Of a DNA stretch of 64,000 bases, positions 34,905 through 46,782 are shown piece after piece. The DNA lies in NCBI GenBank assembly GCA_038496445.1, contig JALMLS010000507.1, positions 62,001-126,000 of the forward strand, read 5' to 3'. The stretch comes from Trichosphaerium sp. ATCC 40318. Lineage: Eukaryota; Discosea; Flabellinia; Trichosidae. The notes beneath the pieces are model-generated. The model searched no databases. It was not told the DNA's origin and was given only the letters and a program-made list of their open reading frames with translations. A program made the position numbers and the translations under genes. The first letter of the stretch is position 1; every line of letters begins with the position of its first letter.

Positions 34905-35296
34905 ACACTATAGTGCATAATTGAAGGGTGTTCATTGAGTGTACTGGTATTAATATTGTTTATTTATACTTGTGATTTATTGACAAAGTAAAGTTGGTAA
35001 CAATAAAGTGTTCATCACTTCCCTGTACTCTACTGTACTGTATACTATGGTTGCACAATAAACAGCACAAAAATGATGCAGTGGTGAGAAATTGCACTGT
35101 AAAGATCCATAAAGCAGCAAAATTGCAAATCGATATTTTGTGAATTTCTACAATTTTGACAAATTGTAAAAGTTAACATGCTGCCTATGTCTTGTATTCT
35201 GCGCTCGCAACTATAATTGTACGTTGAACACTGACGACGAAAAGCAGCATCCAGGAAAGTCGTAAACGGTCGCTTCACTGTTCGAAATCAGACAAA
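34905..35296. other. Intergenic
   Basis: Between the ankyrin gene and the second DUF3598-like gene. I see nothing beyond short open frames. Confidence 0.5.
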
Positions 35297-36632
35297 ATGA
35301 CTTCAACTCCAATAAGCAAGCTACCAGAACATAATTTTAACTTAGGCGTATGGGAGGGTGAATACACAATCCTTACGCTAGATGGAGGCGTTACAGAAAG
35401 GTACAAGAGTAAAATAGAAGTAGATACAAAGGGAGACAAGTTCCTTCAACGTAACACGTACACAAAGAACGGTGTAGTAACAGTATGATGACTTATGTTG
35501 CGTTTGTCTTTTTTTTATTGTTTTTCAATTCCAATCAATCCATTGTCATACAACTGACTGTATTCAATAGCCTCATTTCTTCGCTGCTGATATAACGGAT
35601 ACTGGTCTTAGTTATAAAACAGAAAACTTAGAAGCAAAGTCTTGGGAGATACAAGACTGCTGTCTTATATTCTATGCGTCAAAGAGTATTCTAAGAGCAA
35701 ATGGTGAAACAATGACTGAAGTTATAACGAATAACTCTGATAATACATGGAGAGAACGTACAATGCAGGTACAGGACCATATTTTTATAGTTTCGAACAA
35801 CCAATTATGGCTAACTGCCAAAAACTTTCGCTTTGGTAAAAAGACCAAATCTATCCGCCAGTGATTCATATAGCCGTATACGGCTTTAATGTTGGAATAA
35901 TGGAGTTTATTCGACTTATCGATAAAAGAGATTAACGATAATGCGGTTTTACGCCATTTCTACGCATGTGTATTACTCTACGAGTAATTAGAGAACTTCA
36001 TAGCAAAGGCGAAATTACCACTTTTACGCGGCTAGTATAAGCCTTTCAACTCTCTAAAAGAAGTGTACCGACTTGCAGTGTTTATTTTCACTGGCAAGTC
36101 ACTCAAATTGTTTTTGCCAACGAGCTTTAAGCTAAAAAAGCAAAAATGGCAAAAACCGTATCATTGTTAATTTTTTTTATTGATAATGCGGGTCAATTCT
36201 TCGTTTTTTTGCTTTCTCGACATAATTTTATGTATCGCAGAAGCGTGGTTGACATCTGGGTATAAATATTGAAAGTAGTATTTGCCGACTTTTTGTGTAG
36301 CTGTACGCTAGACTTCGTTTATACTACCCCGTAAAAATACTTCACCTTTTAGACCTGGTACAACTTGCTCTGTAAAAAAGTGTTTGTAATTACTTGAGTT
36401 TTACCTCCAGAAAAAAATTTTGTAGATGTCAATCACGTGGCAAGCCTGTAAATAGAATTTTTTATGTGTACCTAAAAGTTGTAGTTTGTGGCTAATTTGA
36501 TTGTAGGTTGTCGATTCAAAAACAGGGAAACTTATTCGTATTGTTCAGGCTTCCGAAAAGCGAATTGCAGACAAGGCGCCAGATACCTTGTTTGAAGAGT
36601 ATGAAAAGAGTAAACTGCAAAAAAAAGACTAG
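35297..36632 (+). CDS. DUF3598-like protein, copy 2
   Basis: Three exons. Exon 1: MTSTPISKLPEHNFNLGVWEGEY, then NTYTKNGVVT to a donor near 35481. Exon 2 (from about 35570): PHFFAADITDTGLSYKTEN, CCLIFYASKS, RERTMQ, ending at about 35768 before a GTACAG donor. Exon 3 (from 36508): VVDSKTGKLIRIVQASEKRI, stop at 36630-36632. It parallels the gene at 11566 (GVWEG[TE]Y, NGV, FDN/FYAS), so they are paralogues. The last intron is about 740 nt, far longer than others here. Function unknown. Confidence 0.65.
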
Positions 36633-37000
36633 AGAGTAAAGCTCCTTAGGTGACTAGGAATGAAATGAATGAACTTGCTACTCTTTAAATAAAATAGTGA
36701 AAAAAACCCCCATGATTTGTTTATTCTTACGCAGCCACTTCGATGTCATAATGAACTTGAGTTACTATCTGTTTTAATCAGCTTCTTTCTGAGTACTTTT
36801 CTATTCTACTCTTTTCTAGCCACATCGGGCACCATTCCTTGATTTCACTATTGACTTGTCACTCTCTGCTTCCATAACATTGTTGTACCAACTATTCTTT
36901 GTTAACTTAGGGACCGAGGCTCTAGTCTTGAAATACATTTCTGCTGACTTCCAAGCCAGTCCACACTTGTTATCTTGAATACTGTACAGCTCGTCTCAGA
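36633..37000. other. Intergenic, convergent 3' ends
   Basis: I see no gene or clear signal in this stretch. Confidence 0.5.
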
Positions 37001-39511
37001 TTAAAACACTTGAACATCTTGTATTGGTGACATGGGTTTATCTATGAAAGTTAGTGTTTCTGTGATATGGAAAAAAAAATACTTCACCTATTAAGCCAGA
37101 ATTTTCGCCATCATGTGCTTTCATTGGTTTACCGATTTTTTTAATATTCAAGATTAAATCAGGTTCATAATATTGAATTGTTCCTGCAAGTGAAGCAAGA
37201 TCTCCGTTCCACCTATGTGCTTGTTAACACAATTGCAAAAAAAAAAGTTAAAAGTAAAACTTGGTAATATTGTTTCTCGTGTGATAGTCAGTTTAAAGAA
37301 TAAATTTTGTTGTACCAATACGGAATAGATATCAAGGAAACGCCTAAATAAAATAAAGGTAAGCTCAATCATCAAATAATCTCATAAACATAAAAATACA
37401 AATAACTCAAAAGAGCCTGTCAGTACCTGCTTTTTTGCAAAATTCTGCTTTTGTTAGGTCACGTGCTTTGAGCACATTCGAAGCCAAAACATTAGGTATA
37501 GCATCTCTGTAATGTTGCTCGCCTTTTCACAGCTTGTTAAAACCACAAAAATTGTTAGGTGTTGAAAGGTAGAGGTACCTTGATACTCAAAAGCAAGATT
37601 GTGTTCTGTAACAAATATATCAACTGTGACTGGCTCTCTATCATTAGAATCAATTACATGTTCCTCTTTAACAGTGCATTCCGGTAATAAGTAACGAATG
37701 GATACCAACAAGTGCCTAGAGGATAAGTGATTTGAGTAAATAGTTTAACTTTTTTTTCTCGGTTTACCTTTGTGATGTTTTTCTTGTCATTGCTGGGTGT
37801 GCCTTCCAGTTCCATTTAAAATTAGGATACATTATTTGCAAAGCACTAGAAAATTGTCTATAAAAACCGCCTCCACCCATCTTCTCAAACTCTTTGTAGG
37901 CAAAGCGATACCTGAGCGAAAGTTAAAATACACTTTGTAAAATCTAAAAAAATAACCCAATCACTCAATTGTCATTACCAATTCTCTGGGTTTTTAACAG
38001 CATGCGTAGCAGCAATACGTTTTAGAAACTCTATTTGATTTGAAGATTTTTGCCAAAACCCTAGGGGGAATCTTTGAGGTTGCCTATTTAAAGAAGTGTT
38101 TAGATAATAAAACTCTTGTAAGACATGACTTTAATGTTCGCTCTACGTACACAAAATTCCAGACATGCCCAGGATATATAGCTGACATCATTGCATTAAT
38201 ATCAAGCTTGTATCTATAGAACAAGTTAGACATAATCAATGGGTGGTGTATTTTTTTGAAGGAGGTAATAAGTTGGGGTTGTTGTGTTGGTTCATAGAAT
38301 ATCGTACTTATAAAGTATAGAAGGACATCTACTATAAAAAACTTCTTTTTTTACATTATGCCATTGACTTATTGTTTTGAGGTTTAACTCCATTGCAATT
38401 TCATTAAATTTCTTGCGTTGGTTTGAGACACTTTCCCACATTCCTCTCTGAGTGTGCCTTGAGTTAAAATCAAAAAAACTGTAAAAAAAAACCCGCGTGT
38501 TGACTCGGTTTGTTTGACATTTAGCGTACTCACAGTAGCACTTACTTGAATTTAATGTCATCCCATTGATAATTAGGATATAATACCTTCAGGAGTGTTG
38601 GTAATGAATCTCCATATCTACAGCAAAAGAAAATTAGAAACACGAACGTTCAGGAAAATTAGAAATAATCTGCTGAAAAAACATTACGCACAGCTTGAGC
38701 ACCGAGCGTCCACCATGCTTATAAACAAGTTCAAAATGCACATTATACCATGCACAAAACGTCTTTATACCCATACTTTCAGCAACAATATTAAAGAGAC
38801 CTCTTTGATTCTCAACACTCTCCCACGTGTGTTGTTGAACAAACCTAAAAATAAAGTTACAAAAATACCACATTGCTTATTAAAAAAGACACGTGATTCT
38901 AATTCACCTGAATTTTAAAGTGTTCCACTTATGTTTTGAATATACTGTCTGTAACGCTTGGATTGTAGAGTCATTATACCTAAAGAACCACAATAAGAAA
39001 AAAAAGAGAAAAGAGAAAAATCAGCAACACAAAGTTGACATAGCATTACCTAGCTATTAGAGCTCTACCACCTAGATCCATTATGTCTCTATGCTTGATA
39101 CTGTACCAGTCATCAAGAACCTTGAGTTGCAAATGCTTGCCAACAGCATTAAAAAAAAGGCGATGATTGCTTACACTGTTCCAATAGTTCTTAGGTGCAC
39201 GACTAAAAAGAGTTACTACTGATGTTTTAACTGCTATGACGTACAACATGTGCGCATGTCTGAGCGTATTACTGCTTGTATGTAGTTGCCTAGATACATG
39301 TGAGTGTTTATAAGAAGGTTGGAACGCACTGTCGAGTGTCATGTCGCCGTATTGACGAATTTACATCTGCCACACTCACATTGCGCCAATCATCAAGAAT
39401 CTTAGCTCCAAGAAGTACAGCGAGGTCGTTAAAGCGGTTTGTTGATTGTTCAACGGTATATTTTGTTTTATTTAGCTTATAAGCGCTGTTTATACACTGT
39501 TGCGCGCGCAT
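37001..39511 (-). CDS. Repeat protein with C-terminal endonuclease-like domain
   Basis: The N-terminal part holds at least five repeats of about 65 residues with the pattern W-x-x-V-x-N-x-R-x-x-F-N...L-x-x-K...W-[YH]-x-[VI]...GG...L...YP-x-[FY]-x-W, e.g. WESVENQRGLFNIVAE and WNSVSNHRLFFNAVGK. The C-terminus has VDIFVTEHNLAFEYQGEQHY and, after a spliced intron, KKAGVSLISIPYWY. This resembles PD-(D/E)xK-type ends (D...EYQGEQHY...G[VI].LI.[IV]PYW) of large repeat-protein families in arbuscular fungi and protists. DNA-targeting nuclease function is inferred. The first repeat breaks frame near 39360. Last exon ends DKPMSPIQDVQVF. Start proposed at the complement of 39509-39511. Confidence 0.65.
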
Positions 39512-39654
39512 ATCACAAACTGGGCGTCAACTGCGCAACAAATGTTAATACTTATGTAAGATGGCTGCCAATACAGCACGTACTCTATAAGAAGCCATAG
39601 CGGCAGAAAACGGGCTCATTTGGCTTAGCACGCCTTAATTTGAACCACCAACAC

Positions 39655-40851
39655 ATGTCAAGAGCAACAAAGCCTAGAAAAGGCGGCGCTAAAGTTAAAA
39701 CTGCGTCAGTTGACCTCCAGAGTATAATTGCTACTGCCAAGAAGGAAAAAGCAGCTAAAGCTGAAAAGGAACGCCAAGAAATAGAACGGAGGAAACGTGC
39801 TGTTAATAAAACGAAGGCTGCCACAAAATGTAACGAAGCAAAGCTGTCGTTAAAAGAATTAATGAAAGAGAGTGCTCAAGAGAAGGAAGCAAACGCACAA
39901 AAGAAGGCAGAAGCACAAGCAGCGCCTGTAGAAGCGAAAGTATCTCTAAAAGCTCTAATGGTGGCCGAAGTAACCGAACAGCCTCCCGAGAATGATAGCG
40001 GTGCGATAGACGACGATAAACGACAATACGGACTGTAATCTAACCAAATACAGATAGTGATGAGTGGGAGCATCAAGACGATCAAATAGAAGCTCTACGC
40101 AAGCAAATAAAGGATGTCAAAGTAACTGAGAAGCGACAAAAGCTTCAACAAGATGATAAAGAATACAATCCAGCACAGTACATGAAATCAGACTCTAGCT
40201 ATACACAACAAACAGACGCTTATGGCTATGTTCGTGAAGCGGTATTCCCACCTAGATTGGACCGCATGGACATTGACAGGCACGGCCACAATTGAAACTA
40301 TTTTCGGCAATGTTTTCCCTCTTTCACAGAATGCCATGCTCTATTGTTCTTAACTGACTGAATTTTTGTTAGAATTCTTAAAGTTAACGCTTTTAATATG
40401 ATATGGGTTGATGAAGGGCATGCATTAATAGCGTTTGAATCAATACGTGTTGGTACAAATGACATGATTTATTCATATGTTTTTTTTGCATGTTTTAATG
40501 TTTTTAAATAGCCACTGATGAGCAAGATCGTTTAACAGTAGCTCAATCTCCTTTACAACTAAGAAGGTTAGAAGATGCTTCAGAATTATCAAAACAAGAA
40601 TGGGAAGCAAAGTACGTGAGCTTGGAACTTTTAGTTTAAGAGAAAAGTTTCGTTTTTTTGTCATGTAATATCATCAACGTTTTTACTCATTTCATAGACG
40701 AGATACGCTTCAACAGCCTAGGGCTAGACCAAAGAAAACTGCAGTCGTTGCGCATCGTCTTATTGCAGGTCATCTAGGTCAAAGAAACGTAAAGACTGGT
40801 AATCTTATTAAAAAAGAGATTGAGTTTGAGAGGCTTCAAGGACAATACTAG
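39655..40851 (+). CDS. R3HCC1/R3HCC1L-like coiled-coil protein
   Basis: The start ATG at 39655 (MSRATKPRKGG). The N-terminal half is Lys/Glu/Ala-rich coiled coil with two SLK[EA]LM motifs (KLSLKELMKE, KVSLKALMVA). After an intron: DEWEHQDDQIEALRKQIKD. Across a GC-AG intron (40280-40372) comes the conserved core RILKVNAFNMIWVDEGHALI, an RRM-like strand with the [KW]W[VM]D..HAL motif of R3HCC1 proteins, then SPLQLRRLEDAS and ARPKKTAVVAHRLIAGHLG, matching their C-terminal RP.T...A.RL...ALG. No R3H domain is visible. Probably RNA-associated. Stop at 40849-40851. Confidence 0.75.
40280..40372 (+). other. GC-AG intron, donor GCACGG
   Basis: The exon ends ATT GAC AG and the next begins A ATT CTT AAA GTT, giving DIDR-ILKVNAF in frame. 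The donor after GACAG is GCACGG. Confidence 0.7.
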
Positions 40852-42156
40852 TTTGATTTTAAATGAATATTCACAGTGCTCTTCTCATGACTATTATATA
40901 CCTGAACTTTTGTGTAAGAATTTATGTAATGATGTGGCGTGCGTTCTAAAGACAGTCTAAATGGTGCAGATTGTTTGCAGATTGGAACAAGAAAATTTTT
41001 CTTTATGTTCATGCTATTTCATGCACATCATCCGAGTTTGTTACAAGGAATGCCTAAAACTACATTGTACAAAATAAATAACCATATCCTACGAAACTCT
41101 GCACAGTTCTCAGGTTGCACCAGAATTAATTGCGAATAAGTCAAAAGCGTACTAGCAGATATTATTTGTGACAACAAAGCTCTGTGTTTTTTCGTTTATT
41201 ATTTTTAAACATACGCACATGGAGGAAAAATCTTGATAAGTTCACTATTGATTTGAGCCCATACATTACATTCTATCCTCAAGGATTTACTTTGAATGTG
41301 AAGGCTTATAGAATATGTACACGTTGCCAAACAAAAAGACACTGACGAGGTATTAAACATTCTACTATTGAGAGATGAGAAAAGTAGTTAAGCACTTACG
41401 TGAAATAAATTGGTTATGTCACGTTTTTGTGAACATTTATTTTCTGGAACTGAACATTTGACATCTTGAATTAACGAAGTGGTTGTGTTTACGCCAGCAT
41501 GGCTTCTATTTACTACAACACTGTAAGTATTATTTCTTCTACTACAGGAGAAAATACCACAGCTACCATATCACAAACTCGTACAAAATTTTGTTAATTG
41601 AAAATAAAAATTATTGTACCTCCATGTGTCACTTCATACTTTTTGATTTATTTTTAAAACACAATGTACGCTAGATGTTATAATATATGGTATTTTCAAC
41701 AATAAAATACTGCAGGAAGAGAGTAAAGCAAACAAAACCTTTTGTTCGAAAGCCTGTTCGAAAATTTACTCTTACATTTTGTAACATTGTTTTCTTGCGT
41801 TTGAGATGTGTTTTTCATACAAATTTGTTCGAAAAGATGTGTAAGGTAGACACTATACACAACATTTTCGAACGAATATAGATAACCCGGCGTTAATAGT
41901 TTTTGCCTAAACGAGGCCTCTGAGTTAAGCTAAAAGAAAGCAGGAAACAACATTTGCACCAACGGGTTTTTAGTCCACAGAACAAGTCAGCTAGTGGTGT
42001 GACGAACCTACGTAACAAACTGAAATCAGAGAACGAGAATAAAAACTTGAGCCTGTAGATAACGGAGAAAATGAATCAAAAAACGGAGACAAAGTGACAC
42101 CAATCTTGGACAGATACACCATTTTTTTTACAATTAAAAGGCGTTAACAACAGCAC
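40852..42156. other. Gene-poor 1.3 kb
   Basis: I see no supported gene. Between 41740 and 41880 the palindromic core TTCGAA recurs four times (GTTCGAAAG, GTTCGAAAAT, GTTCGAAAAG, TTTTCGAAC), in both orientations. Short open frames here do not resemble known proteins. Confidence 0.4.
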
Positions 42157-43355
42157 ATGGACGATGCTCTCTTCAGGTTAGATAGATACAAACAATCTCG
42201 TGTGAGATACTTCTAACTTAACTTTTAGTATCTTTATTGAACTTACGTATACTGCTATATGCGCTTGTGAGAGCGTTTGTACTCAATGGAAAGGTGTTGC
42301 CAACAAACCTTACTTGTGGAACATAGTTCGGAACAAAGTCAGTACAAACTCCTTATAATTGTACAAGGTATTTATTGACGTCTGTACATAGTTGTGGGAA
42401 GGAAAATACGTCAGCAACAGAATACGAGCATTGTGTAACCCAAAAACAGCTCTGAAGGAGAGCATACGCGATGCCAAGCGTACATTTATCACTATAGATG
42501 AGTTATGCGGGTTTACGTGGAGCTTTCGCTTCAAAGGTACAGCAGGTGTTGCTTGGACAATACAAGACCCCTGGTGGCAAGGTCAAACAGCTTTAAAGTT
42601 TAAATTTTTAAAAGAAGGTACGCATGGGTGTCAGTAGCGAACATAAGCGTACAAGTTTTTCTAATACGAAGAATAGGTAGTATTGAACTCGTTGGGAATA
42701 ATAAAAAATTGAACCAAGGCAACTGTAAGGAAAAAAAATACAAACAAAAAAAAAGTCTCAATTTTCGGGGTTTTTGAGTCTCAATATCACGTGTCAACAA
42801 AATATTTTTTTTGTATAAATGAGTGCTGTGGGTTTTATAATTTATTGGCCCTGTAGCGCAAAAACGGTGGCGTTTTGGCGAAGACGCAGTGCAAGGTAAC
42901 AATCGTTCGACTATGTGAACTGTTTGTAATTCTCCGCTAGGATCTATTGTTAGACTTGGACAATACCCATCATATCACTTCAGTCGTAATCCTGACACTT
43001 GGGCGTTTATTATGGAGAACTGTTGGGACCTGTGGTATTCAGAACCTCTCAAAAAAAGAAACATGTCGAAATCAATTGTTGAGTTGTCAGAAGAAGATGC
43101 TGCACTCAGTATTAGTGTCAAAGACCAGATGTACGTTTATTCTAGGAGAGACATATATGATTATTAACATAGTTTGTAACAGGTCTGAAGTGATGAGTTA
43201 TAACAACAGTGAGTACCGCCCAAAAAGACATGACTAGTTGAATTTCTATTGACTTTTTTGTTTTAGATATCGACGCATTAGACGTTATGGAGATCGTAGA
43301 TTACAGAGATTTACTAGACAACATTGATGTGGATATGATGTTAATAGATTTTTAA
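42157..43355 (+). CDS. F-box protein, inverted pair copy 1
   Basis: Starts MDDALF at 42157 and joins over an intron to IFIELTYTAICACESVCTQW, KPYLWNIV: a short F-box directly at the N-terminus. The next exon, LWEGKYVSNRIRALCNPKTA, leads to DELCGFTWSFRFKGTAGVAW and DPWWQGQTALKF. Further exons give KRWRFGEDAVQ, YPSYHFSRNPDTWAFIMENC, DLWYSEPLKKR and an acidic tail ending DVDMMLIDF. The WSFRFK..AG..W...DPWW core occurs in F-box proteins of plants and protists and is probably a beta-rich substrate domain. A close paralogue runs the other way at 45112-46387. Confidence 0.8.
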
Positions 43356-43712
43356 ACCGACAGTCAGAATTTTTAGCTACTGAGCTTGTATAAATAACAC
43401 ATGTACTGACTCCAAATATAAATCCTACAACATCATTCACCTTAATTCACAACCGGGAATTGATGTCTGATAAACGTTGCAACTTTGAGAAACAAGAAAT
43501 CGAGATGAACAGTCTACAAATGATAGTAAATGAGCTTGTAATCTCTTTTGGAATATTTAAAACTCAATTAATTGTCTAAGTTTATCACTTACTTGTACTC
43601 TCTCAGCTCTTATATTCATTAAAAGACATGCGACGGGGCAAGTAAGAGCGACTTAGACCTAAGATAAAACACGTGAACTTAACCACGGTTTCGCTTTTTG
43701 AAACAGCATAAC
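43356..43712. other. Intergenic
   Basis: Between two plus-strand F-box genes. Nothing recognised. Confidence 0.5.
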
Positions 43713-44750
43713 ATGGAAACTACTGTGGAAACACCACTGATTAACTCTCAATTAATACAAACTAAGTACATTGAAGAGGAAACTACAAACAGTCCGTTTG
43801 ATACACTTCCAGATGAAGCGTTTCTGTTGGTGTTACAACACTTGAATTTAGATAGTAGTTTCAAAGCACGTGTCGTATCTACCCATTGGCAATATTGTAC
43901 TGAAGACCCGACCGTATGGAATAAATGGCACCACGAAACGCTAGAGATGGTACGACAGCGTAAGAAAAAAGAAAAAGAAGCAGTAATAGCAGAGAAATGG
44001 TTTAAACTTGGTAAAAGCATGCAAAAAAATTGTGTAGTAATGCAACTTAGGCTATGTATGTACGTCATTTGTAGACTATATTAGAGCGGTTATTAAAAGC
44101 AATATAGGATTATTGCAAGCGCTATAGAGTTCGGTCTAGGATGGCTTTATGACACTGATATATCATGTGATAACGATGCAGGTACTGGAGCTTTTCAAAC
44201 CAATACAGTTCTATCACAGTGACCTCTGGCACATTTCTATAGTTACGCATACACCAGCTGTCTATTTCTCAGTTTGTTACAACAAGTAATGTTGACATGT
44301 GAAGTCTAAGTATCAAAATTCATGTACTTGACGATTGATACTCTTGATAAGTTGAGTTACTTATAGAAACTCCAGAGGTTGCTGTGTTTGTTTTACAAGT
44401 GATGATTTAACTTTTTTTCAGTCATTGGTATACACAAATGGCTTATATATGATGGTTCATTCACGTTCATAAGTACACTCTTTATGCAACTTGGACTTAT
44501 ATTATTATTGCCTTATATGGGTAGAACCAGAAGGAATTTTTTACTTGTTGTTGGTTTTCCTAGTATTCTCTTTGGTTTTGCATCTTTTGGTCTTCTTGTG
44601 TTAGGTGCTATCATAATCTCACAAACAACTTCATGTTTATATGTGGCAAAAAGTTGGTTTGCTTTCATAGCTATGAGTATAACTAAATGGATACTGGCCA
44701 TAAGTTACTTCATTTCAGTACCTCTGTATTGTACTGTATACAAAAATTGA
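43713..44750 (+). CDS. F-box protein with multi-pass membrane C-terminus
   Basis: Starts METTVETPLINSQ. F-box: FDTLPDEAFLLVLQHLNLDS...ARVVSTHWQYCTEDPTVW. A Lys/Glu-rich helix follows (RQRKKKEKEAVIAEKWFKLG). Joining over short introns then gives ASAIEFGLGWLYDTDISCDND, and the last exon encodes four or so hydrophobic segments: FMQLGLILLLPYMG, LLVVGFPSILFGFASFGLLV, WFAFIAMSITKWILAIS, YFISVPLYCTVY. An F-box fused to a polytopic membrane region is unusual. It could instead be two genes whose boundary I have missed between 44090 and 44420, since those joins are weakly supported. Confidence 0.5.
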
Positions 44751-45111
44751 ATAAAATAGTTATGTTGCAGCGTTTCTGTGAAAAATTGATTGACCTTTTA
44801 ATAACTTTGAAGTGTTTGTTTTCTTATCAAAGATACGCAGTAGCACAAGAAAATAAATATTTTCATAAAACTTCCTGGATAAAATATAACTGGTATTATT
44901 GCGTTGCAGATTGGTAGGTATCATGGTTTGAGAACAACATAAGTTTCTGATAGAATAATCCGCTGGATACTTTGATAGAAGACAGCACTGCAAGTAGCAT
45001 GATACATGAACAACTGTAACATCTAAATGGCGAAGAAACGCATGACGACTGTTAACAGCGGCGTCTGAAATAGGGTTTTTTTTTAATAACTACAATACTA
45101 GGTTTATCAGA
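44751..45111. other. Intergenic, convergent 3' ends
   Basis: Nothing recognised between the F-box/TM gene and the minus-strand F-box paralogue. Confidence 0.5.
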
Positions 45112-46387
45112 TTACATCATATCGTCCACTGCCTTTATGATTGCATCTGTTCCATCTTCGTCTTCATGTATTTCATCCATTGGCACTGCGTCTAGGTCAT
45201 CTTCTAGTTCCATATTTGCTTCTACTTGGTATACCTGTACGTCATCATCATCCACAGGAAGTCCTACAATAACATATCAATATTTGGGATCATTGCGAGC
45301 TCTAGTTACCGTAATTATAAGCCATGACTTCTGTCCTTTATAGCAAGAGTATCAGTAGTGTTAATATAATTTAGGATGGAGTAAACGTACAATTGATCTT
45401 CAACACTAACTCCAAATTTAGCATCTTCTTCTGATATTTCGAAAAATGATTTTGACAAGTCACGTTTTTTGAAAGGTTCTGAAGACCACATAACCCAACA
45501 ACTTTGAAAGATAAAATGCCAAGTAATAGGATTACGACCACAATGATAGGATGGGTATGCATTGACTTGAATTATAGATCCTAGTAACAAAGACTGAGTC
45601 AAAAAAGTTGAAATCCTCTTTTTTGAGTTTACCTTGTGGACAACGTGTGCCTGTTACAAAACGCCAACGTCTTTCCGCTAACAGAAGTTTTAAATGACTA
45701 ACGAGTAGCAATGATTAAATTGACTTACTGGTACCCATATTACGCATAGCGTCGGTCTTATCAGTGCGTTCAATACCACCTAAAACGAACTTCAGTACAA
45801 ATCGCAACCTATTTTGCCATCAAATAGAAGTTTGACACAAACGAATTACGTGTTGCTCTCCAAAAATGAAAAATAAAGGCAGTATTGCTCGCTATCACGT
45901 GATCTTCATGCGTACCGTCTTTTTTGAATTTAAACGTCAAAGCTGTTTGGCCTTGCCACCAGGGATCTTGGCGTGTCCAAGCAACACCTGCTGTGCCTTT
46001 GAAGCGAAAACTCCACTCAAACCTACATAACTCATCTAGAGTGATATATGTACGCTTGGCATCGCATATGCTCTCCTTCAGAGCTGTTTTTGGGTTAGAT
46101 ATTGCCCGTACTTTTTCGTTAACGTATTTCCCTTCCCAAATCTAATGCACTCAGTTAGTAACTATGTGTTAATGCAAAGGGCGAAAAGTTTGTCCGGCTT
46201 GTACTGACTTGATCACGAATAATCGCCCACAGGTACTGTCCGGAAGCAACGGTTTTCCATTGAGTACATACGCTCTCACAAGCGCATATAGAAGGATATG
46301 GAAGATTTTTAAAGATACTAAAGTGAAATTAGAGGTAAACTAGCTCTTAAATGACATAGTATCGAACCTGAAGAGTATGTCGTTCAT
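45112..46387 (-). CDS. F-box protein, inverted pair copy 2
   Basis: The start ATG is the complement of 46385-46387 (MNDILF), spliced to IFKNLPYPSICACESVCTQW and QYLWAIIRDQ: a clearer F-box than in copy 1. Then IWEGKYVNEKVRAISNPKTA, DELCRFEWSFRFKGTAGVAW, DPWWQGQTALTF, a WRFVTGTRCPQ exon, YPSYHCGRNPITWHFIFQSC and SEPFKKRDLSKS. The acidic tail ends DEDGTDAIIKAVDDMM. Exon order and splice sites match the plus-strand paralogue, so the pair arose by duplication with inversion. Probably an SCF substrate receptor. Confidence 0.82.
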
Positions 46388-46782
46388 GTGTTGTTGTTAA
46401 CGAGCAGTTATCAGCCTCCAAGCGATCTTAGCGCAGTGTTAAGTAAACACCGAATTCGTGCTCAAACCAAAACGAAAACATGGTGCAAACCTTACAACAG
46501 ATAAACTAGGAGCTAGTTGTAGTGTAGCACCACCACTGGAGAACGTGAGAATCAAGTAGCTCTGACAAGTTAAGTGGTTGAGCTGTTGTACGGTACAGCG
46601 TTCTTGCGTCAATTAGTTTTCGAGCACTGTGTTTCGACAATAGTTCATAGTGTAGCGCCTCGAGGTTTTCATCTCATCCAGTGTTTCAGCAAAGGTCATT
46701 TCTCAATCACAAAAAAATAAAGTTGGTTTTTTTGTTAAGTTCGTGTTCACATAATAATATTTCGGATCACGTGAAGCAATAG
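46388..46782. other. Divergent promoter region
   Basis: Between the minus-strand F-box gene and the CD225-like gene. No gene seen. Confidence 0.5.

Noticed and set aside
41740-41880. CRISPR-like or satellite array of TTCGAA
   Set aside because: Only four short copies with irregular spacing; not an array.
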